From Phoronis australis (taxonomy: Eukaryota > Phoronida > Phoronidae), in assembly GCA_002633005.1 (NCBI GenBank), contig NMRA01000026.1, forward strand, positions 1,260,710 to 1,324,709: DNA of 64,000 nt, written 5' to 3'. Under the pieces are notes generated by a model. The model made no database searches and had not been told where the DNA came from. It saw only the letters and a list, made by a program, of their open reading frames with translations. Within the stretch, counting starts at the first letter, position 1. Each line of letters starts with the position of its first letter. Below, in pieces: positions 35,727-46,699 of this stretch. The position numbers and the translations under genes are program-made.

Positions 35727-37599
35727 TTAAATGCAATTTGTATTTGCAGATCGACATGGCGCTTGAAAGTAAAGGGGAAATTCGCTTCTACCTTGATATG
35801 TGGAACTATTATATAACACCCACAGCCTGCAGTATTTACAAATCCGCATCGTTTTCACTCAGTCACATACGTCCATGAACAACTTCAAAGTACCCATGCC
35901 ATTTTAAATAGTTCAGATTTACATGCTTCTTACAGTCAAATGTTTCAACGAAATAATTAATTTCAACGAGCTTTACTGGTAGTTTAATAAATTTGTGCGC
36001 AAGAGTTCATTCACCTCGCACCGTACACGATTTATTGGACATCTTGTTGATTTAACACATCACGTAATTTAAACCCGCTGCACATGCGCTATTAAGAGAA
36101 ATTGGCATGAATTCAGAGTTCATATATTGTATTTCTTAAATATTTAAGCGCACTTAGCATAAAAATGGCTTAGCAAAGACATTATCGCTTTACAATTTCT
36201 CGCACAGAAGAATCACTCTATCGTGACCCCAACAAGAACGTAAATAAAATTCATGTTCTGAGTAGCCCTGATTTATAGGTTATTTGGTCAATTATTTGCA
36301 GCAAATGAAAATGCAAGAAGAGCGCATGTGTAAGACAGTAGACCTCTTTAAGTAGAATCCCAGTGATCGTCGGTCTAGTGTCAGAGAGAGCACGGACGCT
36401 GTGTCGAGAGCTCGTCACCGTAGTGTACTTCGAGCCAGGGTTGAGTTCTTCGGACATTCAATTATGTTATTGCCGTATTTTTATGTTGATGAAGTTCATT
36501 GACCTCATCGGTGAACAGCGCACTCTTGGGGTATTTGACATCACCGGCTCCGTATTTAAAGGACCCCCTCAAGATGTCACCATTAGGATGAATCTTGCGG
36601 ATTAAAATACCCGACAGCTAATTTGAATCTAATGCTTATGTGTTTGGATATGCGGAATATTGATATGAAATTGGTGGACGTTACTAACGTGCAACCGTAG
36701 ACAATTCGTCTCTTTGGCGAATGAAGTTGTGTTTATTCTGTGTTTAAGAAATTTCTGTTAAATGTCGACTAAGTCAGCGTTGTTACACTATTTGCAAGTA
36801 CTTTTATCTATAACATGTTCTACGGGTGCTTACATGTAATCGATATACAAGACGTCATTTATACGTTATTTATTGCTTTTCAGAGCTTGTTATACACGTT
36901 TCCTATAAGCTCATGTATAAGGTGACGAAATCAGGATACTGAGAAGGGCATACAAAGCAGGTGCTGTAACGGTTCCGCGTAACAGCGCTTTTTATGCAAA
37001 TTTTCCGTGAAATCGGTTCTGAACATTACGCAGGTTGTTCGTAAAGACAATAAAATCCTCCATAATGTAATGATCACCCGGTGACGATGAAAATTTTCAA
37101 TTCGTCAAACTCGCTTAGTGGTAAAATCGCTGAAATTTTAATATTCTATTGTATATGTCCGATGGAATATCTGTGCTTTGCCATTTGCTTGAAAAAGATA
37201 ATACTGCAAAAAAATTTAAAAAATCAAACCATTGCCAGCGAGAGAAAACTCACTCGCTCTAAGTAACATTCAAACACACAAGCATGGTTGATCGTAATTC
37301 ATCACAAAATATGTTTTGTATATGGATACATGTCAGCTATGTTCATGAATTGATATGAATGGTATGATATAAATGGTTGATTATAAGTTGTTTCGACCAA
37401 TGATACAATTTTCCACGCAAGGTTTATCATGCATCTTTATAATTTATACGATATCTTATCACTAAGCATTGAGAAAAGATGAAAAGAGTTTTCCCATGAA
37501 TGATGCCATGAATAACGTTCTGACTGATATCAGACTGATGTTCATTTATCATCAGCCTTATAAAAATTCATATTAACCAAATAAGAGTGCAATATGGTG
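35727..37599. other. Gene-free spacer
   Basis: A splice-acceptor-like TTTGTATTTGCAG is followed at 35756 by an ATG-led 40-codon frame, and an unrecognised 80-codon frame lies at 36363-36605. Neither is strong enough to call. Confidence 0.4.
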
Positions 37600-37950
37600 T
37601 GTAAACGCCGCCCTGTTTAGCAGGCTACAAAAACAAAAATCGAATAGTACCTTATACTCTAATATAACATTTCTTAGTACAGTAGCATTCTATTTCAGTT
37701 ACCAACTGAAACATCGAGACGATTAGCTACTCAAGAAAACGCTTGGAAATTTATTGGGATTGGCCATCCTTAAAATTACGAATTCCAAACTGGCTCTTGT
37801 AAGCATTCCCGGTGATTTAAGTTGGTAACGGAAACAGAATCATGCCACGGTAATGAGGAATACTATGACACCCATTTTGAGAGAGTAAAAGGTCTCGTTT
37901 TTTAGCCAGCTAAATATGGTGAAATGCAGCTATAACATTGTAAAACATCC
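37600..37950. mobile_element. Long-TIR MITE family A, copy 7 (both ends present)
   Basis: Left end GCCGCCCTGTTTAGCAGGCT then ACAAAAACAAAAATCG. The right end CTCGTTTTTTAGCCAGCTAA then ATATGGTGAAATGCAGC is its inverse. The interior carries GGGATTGGCCATCC and TTAAGTTGGTAACGGAAACA. About 350 bp. Confidence 0.7.
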
Positions 37951-38929
37951 TGGACCTCTTGATAACAAATGCCATCAGTGACAACTTCTGTCAACTATAG
38001 ACCTCGATTTGTACACATCTCCATCCAATTTATCTGTCTGGATTATCTGGGAAAATTGTTCCTGAGAGTACGAGTCTCGTAGTATTTCTTTTATTTTAAC
38101 TCCAACGAGATGCTGATCTTGTCGTACATAGAAGAGGATTTTCTTTCCTATTTACAATGTGATAAATAAGCTATAACAAATTGGACTTAAACTTGTCGTT
38201 TCCATGATACAGGTGTTCTGCCTTCAAAAGGAACTGACAGAAGACACGCTGTTGATAGGAAGCTGTTGAATTTCAAAAGAGAGGGACAACCCGTTTCTTT
38301 GGATGTTGTTTAGGCAAACTTTAAGAGGTTTAAACTTTGTTTCGGCCAATTCAAAGTGATGACGCAAAACTAAATTTCTAGACCAGCTGAACAGCCTCTT
38401 TTTAGTGCCACCTTTTGCGAGTTAATAGGAGCGAGTATTTATTTGATTAACACACCAAGTGGCTTTAAAATGTCTCATCAAGCTTCTCCGTGACATGTTA
38501 GTGTCGAATGAATGTGCAAACCGACTCCATCTTTGACGTGTTAGAATATTAAATTTGTGAGATGAGTTAGTTAGCAAGGCAAATCTTCATTTTGTCACGC
38601 TCATCTTGAATGTGTACAATTGGTTAACAACAAAAGTAAGCACCAGCGTTCGAACAACAAAAACAACTTTATTCCCATGATAAATGACACCAATAACAAT
38701 GTTAATTAGAATACATGTTATATTCTAGCAGCCGATACAATAGAAGCACGTAACTGTCGCGTTAATCTATTTTTCCGCAAAAATGGTACTTTCCGTGAAC
38801 CACAAGAATAGTTCCTTTTAAACGACAGGGAGCATGCGCCAGTAACAAAGTTCGTAGACAAGTTTGCTGGAAGTCCTGACTTCGTCCCCCATCTACCATG
38901 TCAAGCAGTTAAAGATGCATCTCGTCCTT

Positions 38930-39215
38930 TCCCTCTTATAAAATCAGCCTCATTATAGTCCTTCCTTACCGTGATAACATTATGTTTCTGTTACTAACAA
39001 GAATATCGAAACCATCAGCGACCGAAGAAAACGATGCAGAGTTTATTGGGGTTGGATAACCCTAAAATTGTGAATTTGAAAATGGTGCGTGTACGCATTA
39101 CCTGAGACTTGAGTTCATTGGTAACAGAATAGGGAATCCTATCAGGGTATGAGAATAAACGGCGTTTCTTATTCAACCAGCTAAACAGGGCCAAATGTAC
39201 TTTAAAAATTCTTCA
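38930..39215. mobile_element. Long-TIR MITE family A, copy 8
   Basis: Shows left arm CTTATAAAATCAGCCTCATT and CTTACCGTGATAACATTATG; middle ATCGAAACCATCAGCGACCG, GGGGTTGGATAACCCTAAAA and GTGCGTGTACGCATTACCTG; and right end CAACCAGCTAAACAGGGCCA. The interior is the fullest in the window. Confidence 0.65.
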
Positions 39216-40115
39216 TAGGTATATTCCATCGATGATATTGGCTACTAATTGTTAATTACTCTGTATTTTAACCCCTTAGGCGACACACGATAAAGTCGAA
39301 AGAGTAATAAATGTGTACACGTACACTTTAACTGATTGAATAATTCAGTAGAAATTGATTAAAAAGCAAAAGTAACAAATCGATGTCAATATTGTGACGC
39401 ATGGCATAGTTTCCAGTCACAATTGTACACGGAAGATTGAACTAGACATTTTTTTTTTGAATAATTCCTTGACGCTGACTATTTATCGCTCTAATCGTGA
39501 TTTTGAACTTCAGTGCATGATAAACGCTAAAATGGCTTCCTCATTTAAGTGAGAGGGTCGTGTTATCAATAAAGTAACAAAAATCACGAAGAGATGAAGT
39601 GAAGATATCTTCATATCGCGTTTATGGAATTGATTCCATTGGCCTTTATAATGAAAGCTGCAGTCTGCAATCCGCATTTACCATGCTATACATTATTTTC
39701 TTATCTTATTCTCTTATTTTGTCTTAAATTTTAATACGTCGTTTTCGCACGACTACCCACGACGTGTGACATCACAGACCAATAGAACATCTCGTACGCC
39801 TGCAAAGCTGATGCGGCAATTATGCACGTCAAGGGTACTAAAAGATGTCGACCTTTGACAATTAGTGAATCAACTGAATTCACGCAGGCAAAACAATACG
39901 AAACTCACACCAGTGTCAGTTTCATTCCAAAATTAAAACTAGGTCAAAATATACAATAACAGTTTTTACCACGTCATCGTGACGGTATTCACTACTCAAG
40001 CTCCTGCCATGAAGATGATACATAAAATAAAATAATAACGACATTTCCTTAACACACTTTATAATTCTTAAATAATCATCAGTTTCCGACCCTACTTGAA
40101 CTGCACTTGAGGAAT
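39216..40115. other. Spacer downstream of CBX-B
   Basis: Likely contains the CBX-B 3' UTR. No clear gene or repeat otherwise. Confidence 0.4.
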
Positions 40116-41540
40116 TTATTCACCACCAATATCTTCTCGTTTTTTGAAAAATCCACACGGCGACGGAGATTCCTGTATCGTGATGGTGAAATTGTTTGCC
40201 GAAACATCGGTAATTACTGTGTTGTTTCTGGCCCCATTAGAGGGGGGGACCCAATAGATTCTATTCTCGTCTTCCGTAAGTTTTTCACCCTGGAAAATCG
40301 TGTTCGTTCGAGGAATTGTTAATGAAATTGGGTCAAATCGTCTACCAGGAACCGGTGGCGACTTCGCACCAGTGTGTGTAGCGATTAATTCATTGGCATT
40401 CTCGTCGTAAACATTCATTTTCGCCGACTCGTCATCGCCAGGGGAGATTTTGGGATATTTTCTCGGTCGTCCCACTTTCCGTTTAAGCGGGCTGGTTAGC
40501 GAAGGTTTTATTTTGACATTAACGTTTGGCGCGCTCACTTTTTTCTTGGGGGGTCGGCCGCGCTTTCGCTTCACAGGACCACAGTTGCTCACTAGGCCGT
40601 ATACAAAATGCTTGCCGGTCAACGTAGAATGAATGGAGTTATGTAGGTTCAATTCAGTTATCTCGTTATCAGCTGCATGATCGAGGCCCGCTGAATTGCG
40701 TGACCCCTCCCACTCGACTGAGTTCAATTCACAAGATGTCGGCTCGTCAAGCACTTCTTTACTCTCCGATTTAAGTTCACGAATCGAAAACTCAGGCGTC
40801 ATGCACAAGCCCTGTAAAATAAATACATCTTAGAAACATCAGAGTCAATGTTCATGTGATCAAATATGACTCGTAATTCGTCATAACAAGGAAATTGGAA
40901 CAATTTGAGATGTCCCTTCCGGAAATACTGGCGAATCACTGCTACATTTTGAACCGACATTGTTTTAAAAATTCCTACTTACGTTAAACGGTCGAATTTT
41001 CGGTTTACGTCCTCTTTTCCTACACGTCTGGATGTTAAGCTTCAATCTAAAAATACCAGTGGGTTATCATAAATGAACGGGCTAGGATACTGGAGCTCAT
41101 ATTTATCAAAAACGGAATTACAAACGCGACATAATTTTCGCCATATTGAATGGCTAACATACCGTACCTGTCGTTGAAACTGTCGACTAAACGCTTATCT
41201 AGGATATTGTGTTCGGGTTCCCATGTACAGTATCTGTAAGGGAAATGGTCAAAGTATTAAGTGGTGTAAAATTCAGTAAGTGACATTCCTCTGCATAATT
41301 ACAAAAATACAGGGAAGATAACTTACTTTTCACTCCAGCCGTTCCATTTCACCAAGTATTCAACCTTCCCCTGTAAGAGAGATGCAGGCGTATTAACTCA
41401 GAATACCGCGTTCTAAATGAGTCGTACATACAACATTCTTATAACCTCTTATTTATCAAACATCCTACCTTTCGAATCCGCCTTTTTTCAAGTTTTTCGG
41501 CCGCGTATATTCGTTCTGGGTGTCTTTGAACAGAATCCAT
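40116..41540 (-). CDS. Polycomb-class chromobox protein with AT-hooks (CBX-B), five exons
   Basis: Exons in transcription order are 41540-41469, 41370-41327, 41233-41168, 41046-40983 and 40811-40116 (stop), joined in phases 0, 2, 2, 0 with GT-AG introns of 93-171 nt; the product is 313 aa. The chromodomain (about residues 9-61) keeps the cage as Y12, W33 and W36, then CTWEPEHNIL. A basic CRKRGRKPK patch lies at about 69-77. Two AT-hooks follow at about 163-173 (KRKRGRPPKKK) and 192-200 (KRKVGRPRK). The Pc box at about 281-308 (VITDVSANNFTITI, then GFFKKRE) predicts binding to RING1 within PRC1. Exon sizes 44/66/64 nt and all phases equal those of CBX-A, so the two are paralogs from a tandem duplication. 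Outside the two domains the proteins differ greatly. The minus-strand hexamer AATAAA overlaps the stop codon (40115-40120). Nuclear H3K27me3 reader by family. Confidence 0.94.
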
Positions 41541-41624
41541 TTCACCGTCAATGACTGTCTACACGCACATGTACATAATATTCGGACGTCGCTCAGCCAA
41601 GCTCAATCTTGTTTCCTGATCAAT

Positions 41625-41662
41625 AAATACATCCCATAATACAGTGACGTCATCAGGCCACG
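41625..41662 (-). promoter_or_regulatory. CBX-B proximal promoter module
   Basis: Plus-strand ATCCCATAATA at 41631-41641, then 3 nt, then TGACGTCA at 41645-41652, followed by TCAGGCC. It mirrors the CBX-A module in order and in distance from the ATG (91 versus 93 nt to the first element). Regulatory role inferred from position and paralog conservation. Confidence 0.6.
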
Positions 41663-42606
41663 TCGAGTTGCATTTGCGTTTCACTTCTGTGTTTACATAA
41701 ATGCAATGCTGCGCGGGTTATGCTTATACTTGGCCTGTAAACATACTTCAGAACGAGAAATGTTCGTTATGATCGCTGAACACGCCTACACCAGATGCCT
41801 GCGGTACAAATTTAGTTTAAGTGATTAATTATGAAAGAAGAACTGAGAGAATAAAGAGTTAGGTACGTGCTCGGCTTTTGGAATAGGAAACAAGTATGCC
41901 AGACGCCGTGCAATTCATTCGGCGACAAAAGATTTTTTTTGCCTGTCACTATGAATGAATACACGGTTATTTTACCAGATGGATGACAGAGAAATCTGTA
42001 CACATAACCTCGTTTTCACGTGATTCACTAACGTTTTTACTAATTTAAAAAAAAATAAAACTTATATCAAGCAAAACAAGATAAAAACAATTGTCAACTC
42101 TATTGTAGTTTCTTTCATACTTAGACCTAAAAATATTTTAAATCACATGGTAACAGTTATATGTTTATGAGTCGTGACACAGACACATTGCGTCGCCGCA
42201 TATCCGCATATTGCGTCTCTTCAAAAGTGTACCTTCCAATTTACATTTTGTCATCAAAGTATGGAAAACTAAAACATCATAATATAATTTTCAGTATATA
42301 GTACAGAACATGTTTTAGACTTTAAGAATAAATAATGTTTCCGTGCCATGAATCTCAATATTTTGACATTCTTTATAAACCCATTTACTGGGCTTATCTC
42401 ATTAGCTACGATGGTTCATCGCACCGCATTTACATCAAGCTATTCCTGCAATGGCAAGCTCGCAGTAACGTTTCGTCTTTGCTGAAGTATAAAATTTTGT
42501 TCTCTAGGTATTTATGTTCAAGTAATGTAGGTTCTCATCGCCCTGTGCATTAAGTCAAATATTTAAAGAACAAAAGTAATTAGCTCTGTACAAATATATG
42601 TATATA
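41663..42606. other. Upstream spacer of CBX-B
   Basis: AT-rich, no supported gene; may hold distal CBX-B regulatory sequence. Confidence 0.4.
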
Positions 42607-43060
42607 TTATAAGAGTAGAAAGTCTGTAGACTTTAATTTTTAACTTTATACCAATCTGTCATTATTTAAGTTCCGTGGTCATATCTTTAAGCAACATTTA
42701 GCTCAAAAGAAAGGTACATTCATAGCAAAACAACGGTATCAATTACATGATTGAATTTCATTTGGAAAAAGATCCGATATGAAACCTCAAAAACTCTGTA
42801 CAGTTTTCAAAAATATCATTTCGTTTACGTTTTGAATATTTTTTATTTTTCTATGACAGCCATAAAAGTCATATTATTTGGTAATCCTCATGCAAAAGTG
42901 GAACATTTTAAAAAGCGCACAGTAAGTGTTTCGGAGAACAGTGCATAAGGCGTAATGTGTGAACGTTTCATATGAATCTGATCAGCCATTTGCATTAATG
43001 ACATATGACGTTCCGAAGTTAGCAAAATTTAAAATTTTTCTACGGTCTTACTTAACCATT
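42607..43060 (+). repeat. Dispersed repeat, copy 2 (first copy at 4815-5275)
   Basis: Aligns in order with 4815-5275: TATACCAATCTGTCATTA, AGCAAAACAACGGTATCAAT, ATCATTTCGTTTACG, TCATGCAAAAGTGGAACATT, GATCAGCCATTTGCATTAAT. Copy 1 lies about 7 kb 3' of CBX-A while this copy is about 1 kb 5' of CBX-B. It is therefore not a colinear part of the CBX duplication. Confidence 0.55.
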
Positions 43061-45593
43061 AATCATAAAATTGGAGGCCTGTGATATTTTGAACGCCTCG
43101 CTAAGCGTCCATCTTCTTCAGCAAGAAATGTCAATTTTCAAAAGGATATTAAAACTCACAGTTTGACTATTAAAGCCGACTTAAGACTAAACAAAACATT
43201 GCTCTGTGGATCTTCGCCGTTCTTTAGCAGTTTGAAAACTTCTTACATATTGTGCTAAGTTTATAAAGCGTTACTAACGCTTTGGACGAATTAATTGACA
43301 ATTGTGGGGAGACGGCACGCGTTTCGAACCACCGAATTTATTTGTGACACAGTGAGGACGCATCAAGTTGAACATCAATGCTTCCACCTTTAGTCAAATA
43401 CAAATTACACAATAGCAAGGGACGAAAGTAAATTTTGGGTAAAATCGCCAAAACGTGGTTTCGTATTCTTTTAATAAGTTGACGTTTTCCGTTTTTTCTC
43501 TGAACCCTAGAAGTATGTAGCTTACAGCAGTCAAGTAAGATCAAAATAATTTGTTTAAGAAACGTTAGCAAGTTTGATTTCAGACAGTAGTCGAGTTTTA
43601 CCGGTAATGTATGAACTAAAGTCATTACAAACATGTAAATCTCTGCTAAAATCATTTGAGTGGTTATTACTCGTTCTGTTAGAGTGGCATTTTTGTGTCT
43701 AACTTTCGCAAATATGCCCCGCGGGAGTTATAAATAATGCAGGATTCTTGGATTCTTATTGAAGCACTGTCGTTTTCTACTGCGTTATTACGCCTTTGGT
43801 GATGTGGACTTTGGGAGTTGCATGAAACAGTTTTGCTACTCAATTAGTTTAAATTAAGCATACTTTTACAAATTGGTGCAACTGTACGGCAGATTACAAA
43901 GGTTCAACGTACCGTTAATCACCTCGTTGATAAGTTCTTTAATTTTATGTCGATTAAAGTTCAATGGTAAAAGGTCAATGACTATGACCATCAAATGCTT
44001 TGCTTGTCTGTCACCACTTTTTGACAAGTTTTGCTGCAAACCATAACCTAGTAAGATTTGGTAAATCTTTACCATTCAGTTGCTTGTTATATGAGTCAAC
44101 AGCTATAGGATACATTCTGAATGTAACAGATTAGGAGATGTACGCGCATTTAGTAGGATCGTACTATGTATTTCTCCGCAAAGAACACTGCGATAGTTTT
44201 GTTACGATACAGTGAGTAAAACGCCATGTAGTATTTCTTCACATGTTGATTAATTTCAAGACTAACTACATTTCAATTTTTCAGATAAAATATGACTTCG
44301 TGAATGCCTACCAAACAGCTTCTTATGCATAGGTTTGACTTCAATTACTACGTCACTTCTCGATTTTTGGCAAAATCTTGATATGAAATAGACATTCCCG
44401 TTCATACGCTATACCTGTAGACCTCTGCTGCAGGGGATTCAGAGTTGACGTCAAACAGTCATTTTTTAGTAATAGCACATTTAATAAGATCGTTGTCCTG
44501 TTCAGTTGACATTTTTACTCCGTTGCGATTCATGCGACCTCGTTAAAAACAGCTTTATCTGAAGCTGGTTTTCGTCTGTTACAAGTCAATGTTTTCTAAT
44601 GTATACAACACTTAACACCGCATGACTTTTGATAATAACGCACAATAATATTGGCTTGGTAGCACAGTTAATAATTTAAAATAGGTGTTTACCTATATTT
44701 GCCATGTCTTTCATATTTACAGTTGCGAATACAGGTTCCTTGGATTGTAAAGTAATTATCTAAGGGCGTGAAATCTTCTCACACTTTATGAAATAGCTTA
44801 TAACCATCTATTCTCAACACATAAAAGGATCTATGAGTAAAAAATCTGAAATCTCGATGACTTTAAAGTGTCAAACATTCATTTGTTACCACGTGATTTT
44901 GCTTTGAATGTGCATTTGTCAAAATACTAAAATGGTGGCGGCCATAGTATTTGAGTTAGTTTATCTCTGTACGTTAGGAACGTGCCTCGAACAACGGAGA
45001 CTAGACACCAGCAATCAAATGTCTGCTTACAACAATGTCTCGAGTCCTCATGTTTATGGCTGATATCTACGCTATTTATGGTTAAATGAAAAATTTCCCT
45101 TCGTCTACAGTTTTTTAAAATCGGCGAAAATCTATCCACACGCTGAATAAAATTCCATGTTAAAAATTCCTACAAGATCGAGACAGATAAGCATGGATTC
45201 ATTCACGGATGACGATAAGTCACGTCGTTGAAGTGGGTTGAAGTCGTCTCAAATAACTCGCGTATTTGGCACAGAAATAATGCCTCAAAACAACTGTCAT
45301 GGGTTATGAGATACATAAATATTGTTTTACACAATATGTGAATATCATATTTTTCGACAAAAGACATGAAGTTTAACAGTTACGTTTTTGTCTCGTTTCT
45401 TGTGTTGTCCTTTGCACGTTGTTTATGGTAATTTTTGACGTCGTGACGAGCATCGTCTTCGAAGACGGTGAAAACGGAGGGACCGGGGGAAAGTGCACTG
45501 AGGAGTGTTCAGTTATCCGCGTTTTCTGACGTAACAAGCTAGAAAATGCCATAGGGCCACTGCATTTGATTCATCGTTTCTTAAAAATGCCGA
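43061..45593. other. Gene-free spacer
   Basis: No supported gene. The 105-codon minus-strand frame at 43338-43655 is unrecognised. One TGACGTCA lies at 44446-44453. Confidence 0.45.
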
Positions 45594-45827
45594 ATGAGCT
45601 CGGGCGTTCAAATTATGCCTTTTTTGCATTTCTGCCCTTCTGATCATGAGTACTACCCACACACAGTGACCGTTACTGACAGCGGTTCTCAATGGCCAAT
45701 TCCAATCGCATTCGACTACGTTTATGCAAAATCACTTCCTGACCTCAACCGGACGTGTTTGCCTGCATGTACGAACGTCTGTTTATCACTACATGCAAGA
45801 CAAGATTGGTCTGAAAAAGATGAGTGA
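45594..45827 (+). CDS. Unrecognised 77-codon ORF
   Basis: ATG-led frame with a composition more protein-like than its neighbours (TVTVTDSGSQWPIPIAFDY, then CLPACTNVC). There is no signal peptide, no transmembrane helix and no known domain. It could be a small protein, a terminal exon or chance. Listed only because it stands out from surrounding frames. Confidence 0.22.
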   Translation: MSSGVQIMPFLHFCPSDHEYYPHTVTVTDSGSQWPIPIAFDYVYAKSLPDLNRTCLPACTNVCLSLHARQDWSEKDE

Positions 45828-46465
45828 ATTGGTATTTGTAACCGAGAAGATGCGGTTATTGCTTTGGGATATGTGAAATTAACATACACAGCTATTAAAA
45901 GGAATCTCTACCTACGCTATCGATTCACTTGAATATCTCGTTTTCAGTAAATTCATCGTTTTTCTTGAGCTTCTTGTCAAGTTTATTGAATGCGGACCTG
46001 AGCGTTCAAGCTCCTAAGCGTTGTGAGCGCTGCATGGGAGACATATTGGTCGCCATGAGTAATGAGTTGTAATTTAAGACTAACCACTGGGAGCCATTGT
46101 CTCAAGTTAAAGATTTAAGTGTTTCAGTTCTATGATGCAGGTTTATTTCATATTGGCCAGGCGCAATGATACTGAAAGAGGTGTTTTACAGGTGCACGCG
46201 CACCTACCGCATACACCAATTGTGACCAATGAACGGCATTGCTTTGTATGCTAGTTCGCCACACAGCAATTACCAAAACATTTTGGCGTTCTTTTACCTT
46301 ACAGCAGAACCTTAATTGCCCTTAAAGCAATTTTTTTATTAAACGTGCGATACGGAAACCAGAGTAATGTTAAGAGTCTACTGCGATTGCTATTCTAATT
46401 TGTTATTCTAATTTATTATTATCTTTCAAATTTGACGATTTCTCCCCAATGTAAATACGTAACCA

Positions 46466-46687
46466 ATGGAGCCGAAACATCGAGGTAAGTTTTTGTTGGT
46501 GACTTCTATTTTTCTTATGTCTGTGTACATATTATGTCAACCGATGAAAAAAGTATTCTTCCTACGCTCAATGTATAAAATTTGACGAGGAATGGCCACC
46601 TACACGCATATTAACGCCTACCTCGAACGTGTGAATACCCTGACGTGTCAGTCGGCGTTAGACAAAATACACACTCTGTCAGATAAG
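46466..46687 (+). CDS. Candidate 5' exons of an unidentified plus-strand gene
   Basis: A Kozak-like ACCAATGG at 46461-46468 opens a 19-nt exon (MEPKHR plus one base) ending at a consensus donor GTAAGT (46485). A second exon candidate, with its own ATG at 46592 and an in-frame TGA just upstream, encodes 32 residues including INAYLERVNTLTCQSALDK, and ends at GTAAAT (46688). An AG at 46588-46589 would join the two in frame, but its pyrimidine tract is weak. No continuing exon was found downstream and the protein is not recognised. Either ATG could be the real start; both could be chance. Confidence 0.27.
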
Positions 46688-46699
46688 GTAAATTGAATT

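Noticed and set aside
40450-40632. 60-codon plus-strand frame
   Set aside because: Antisense shadow of the CBX-B AT-hook region.
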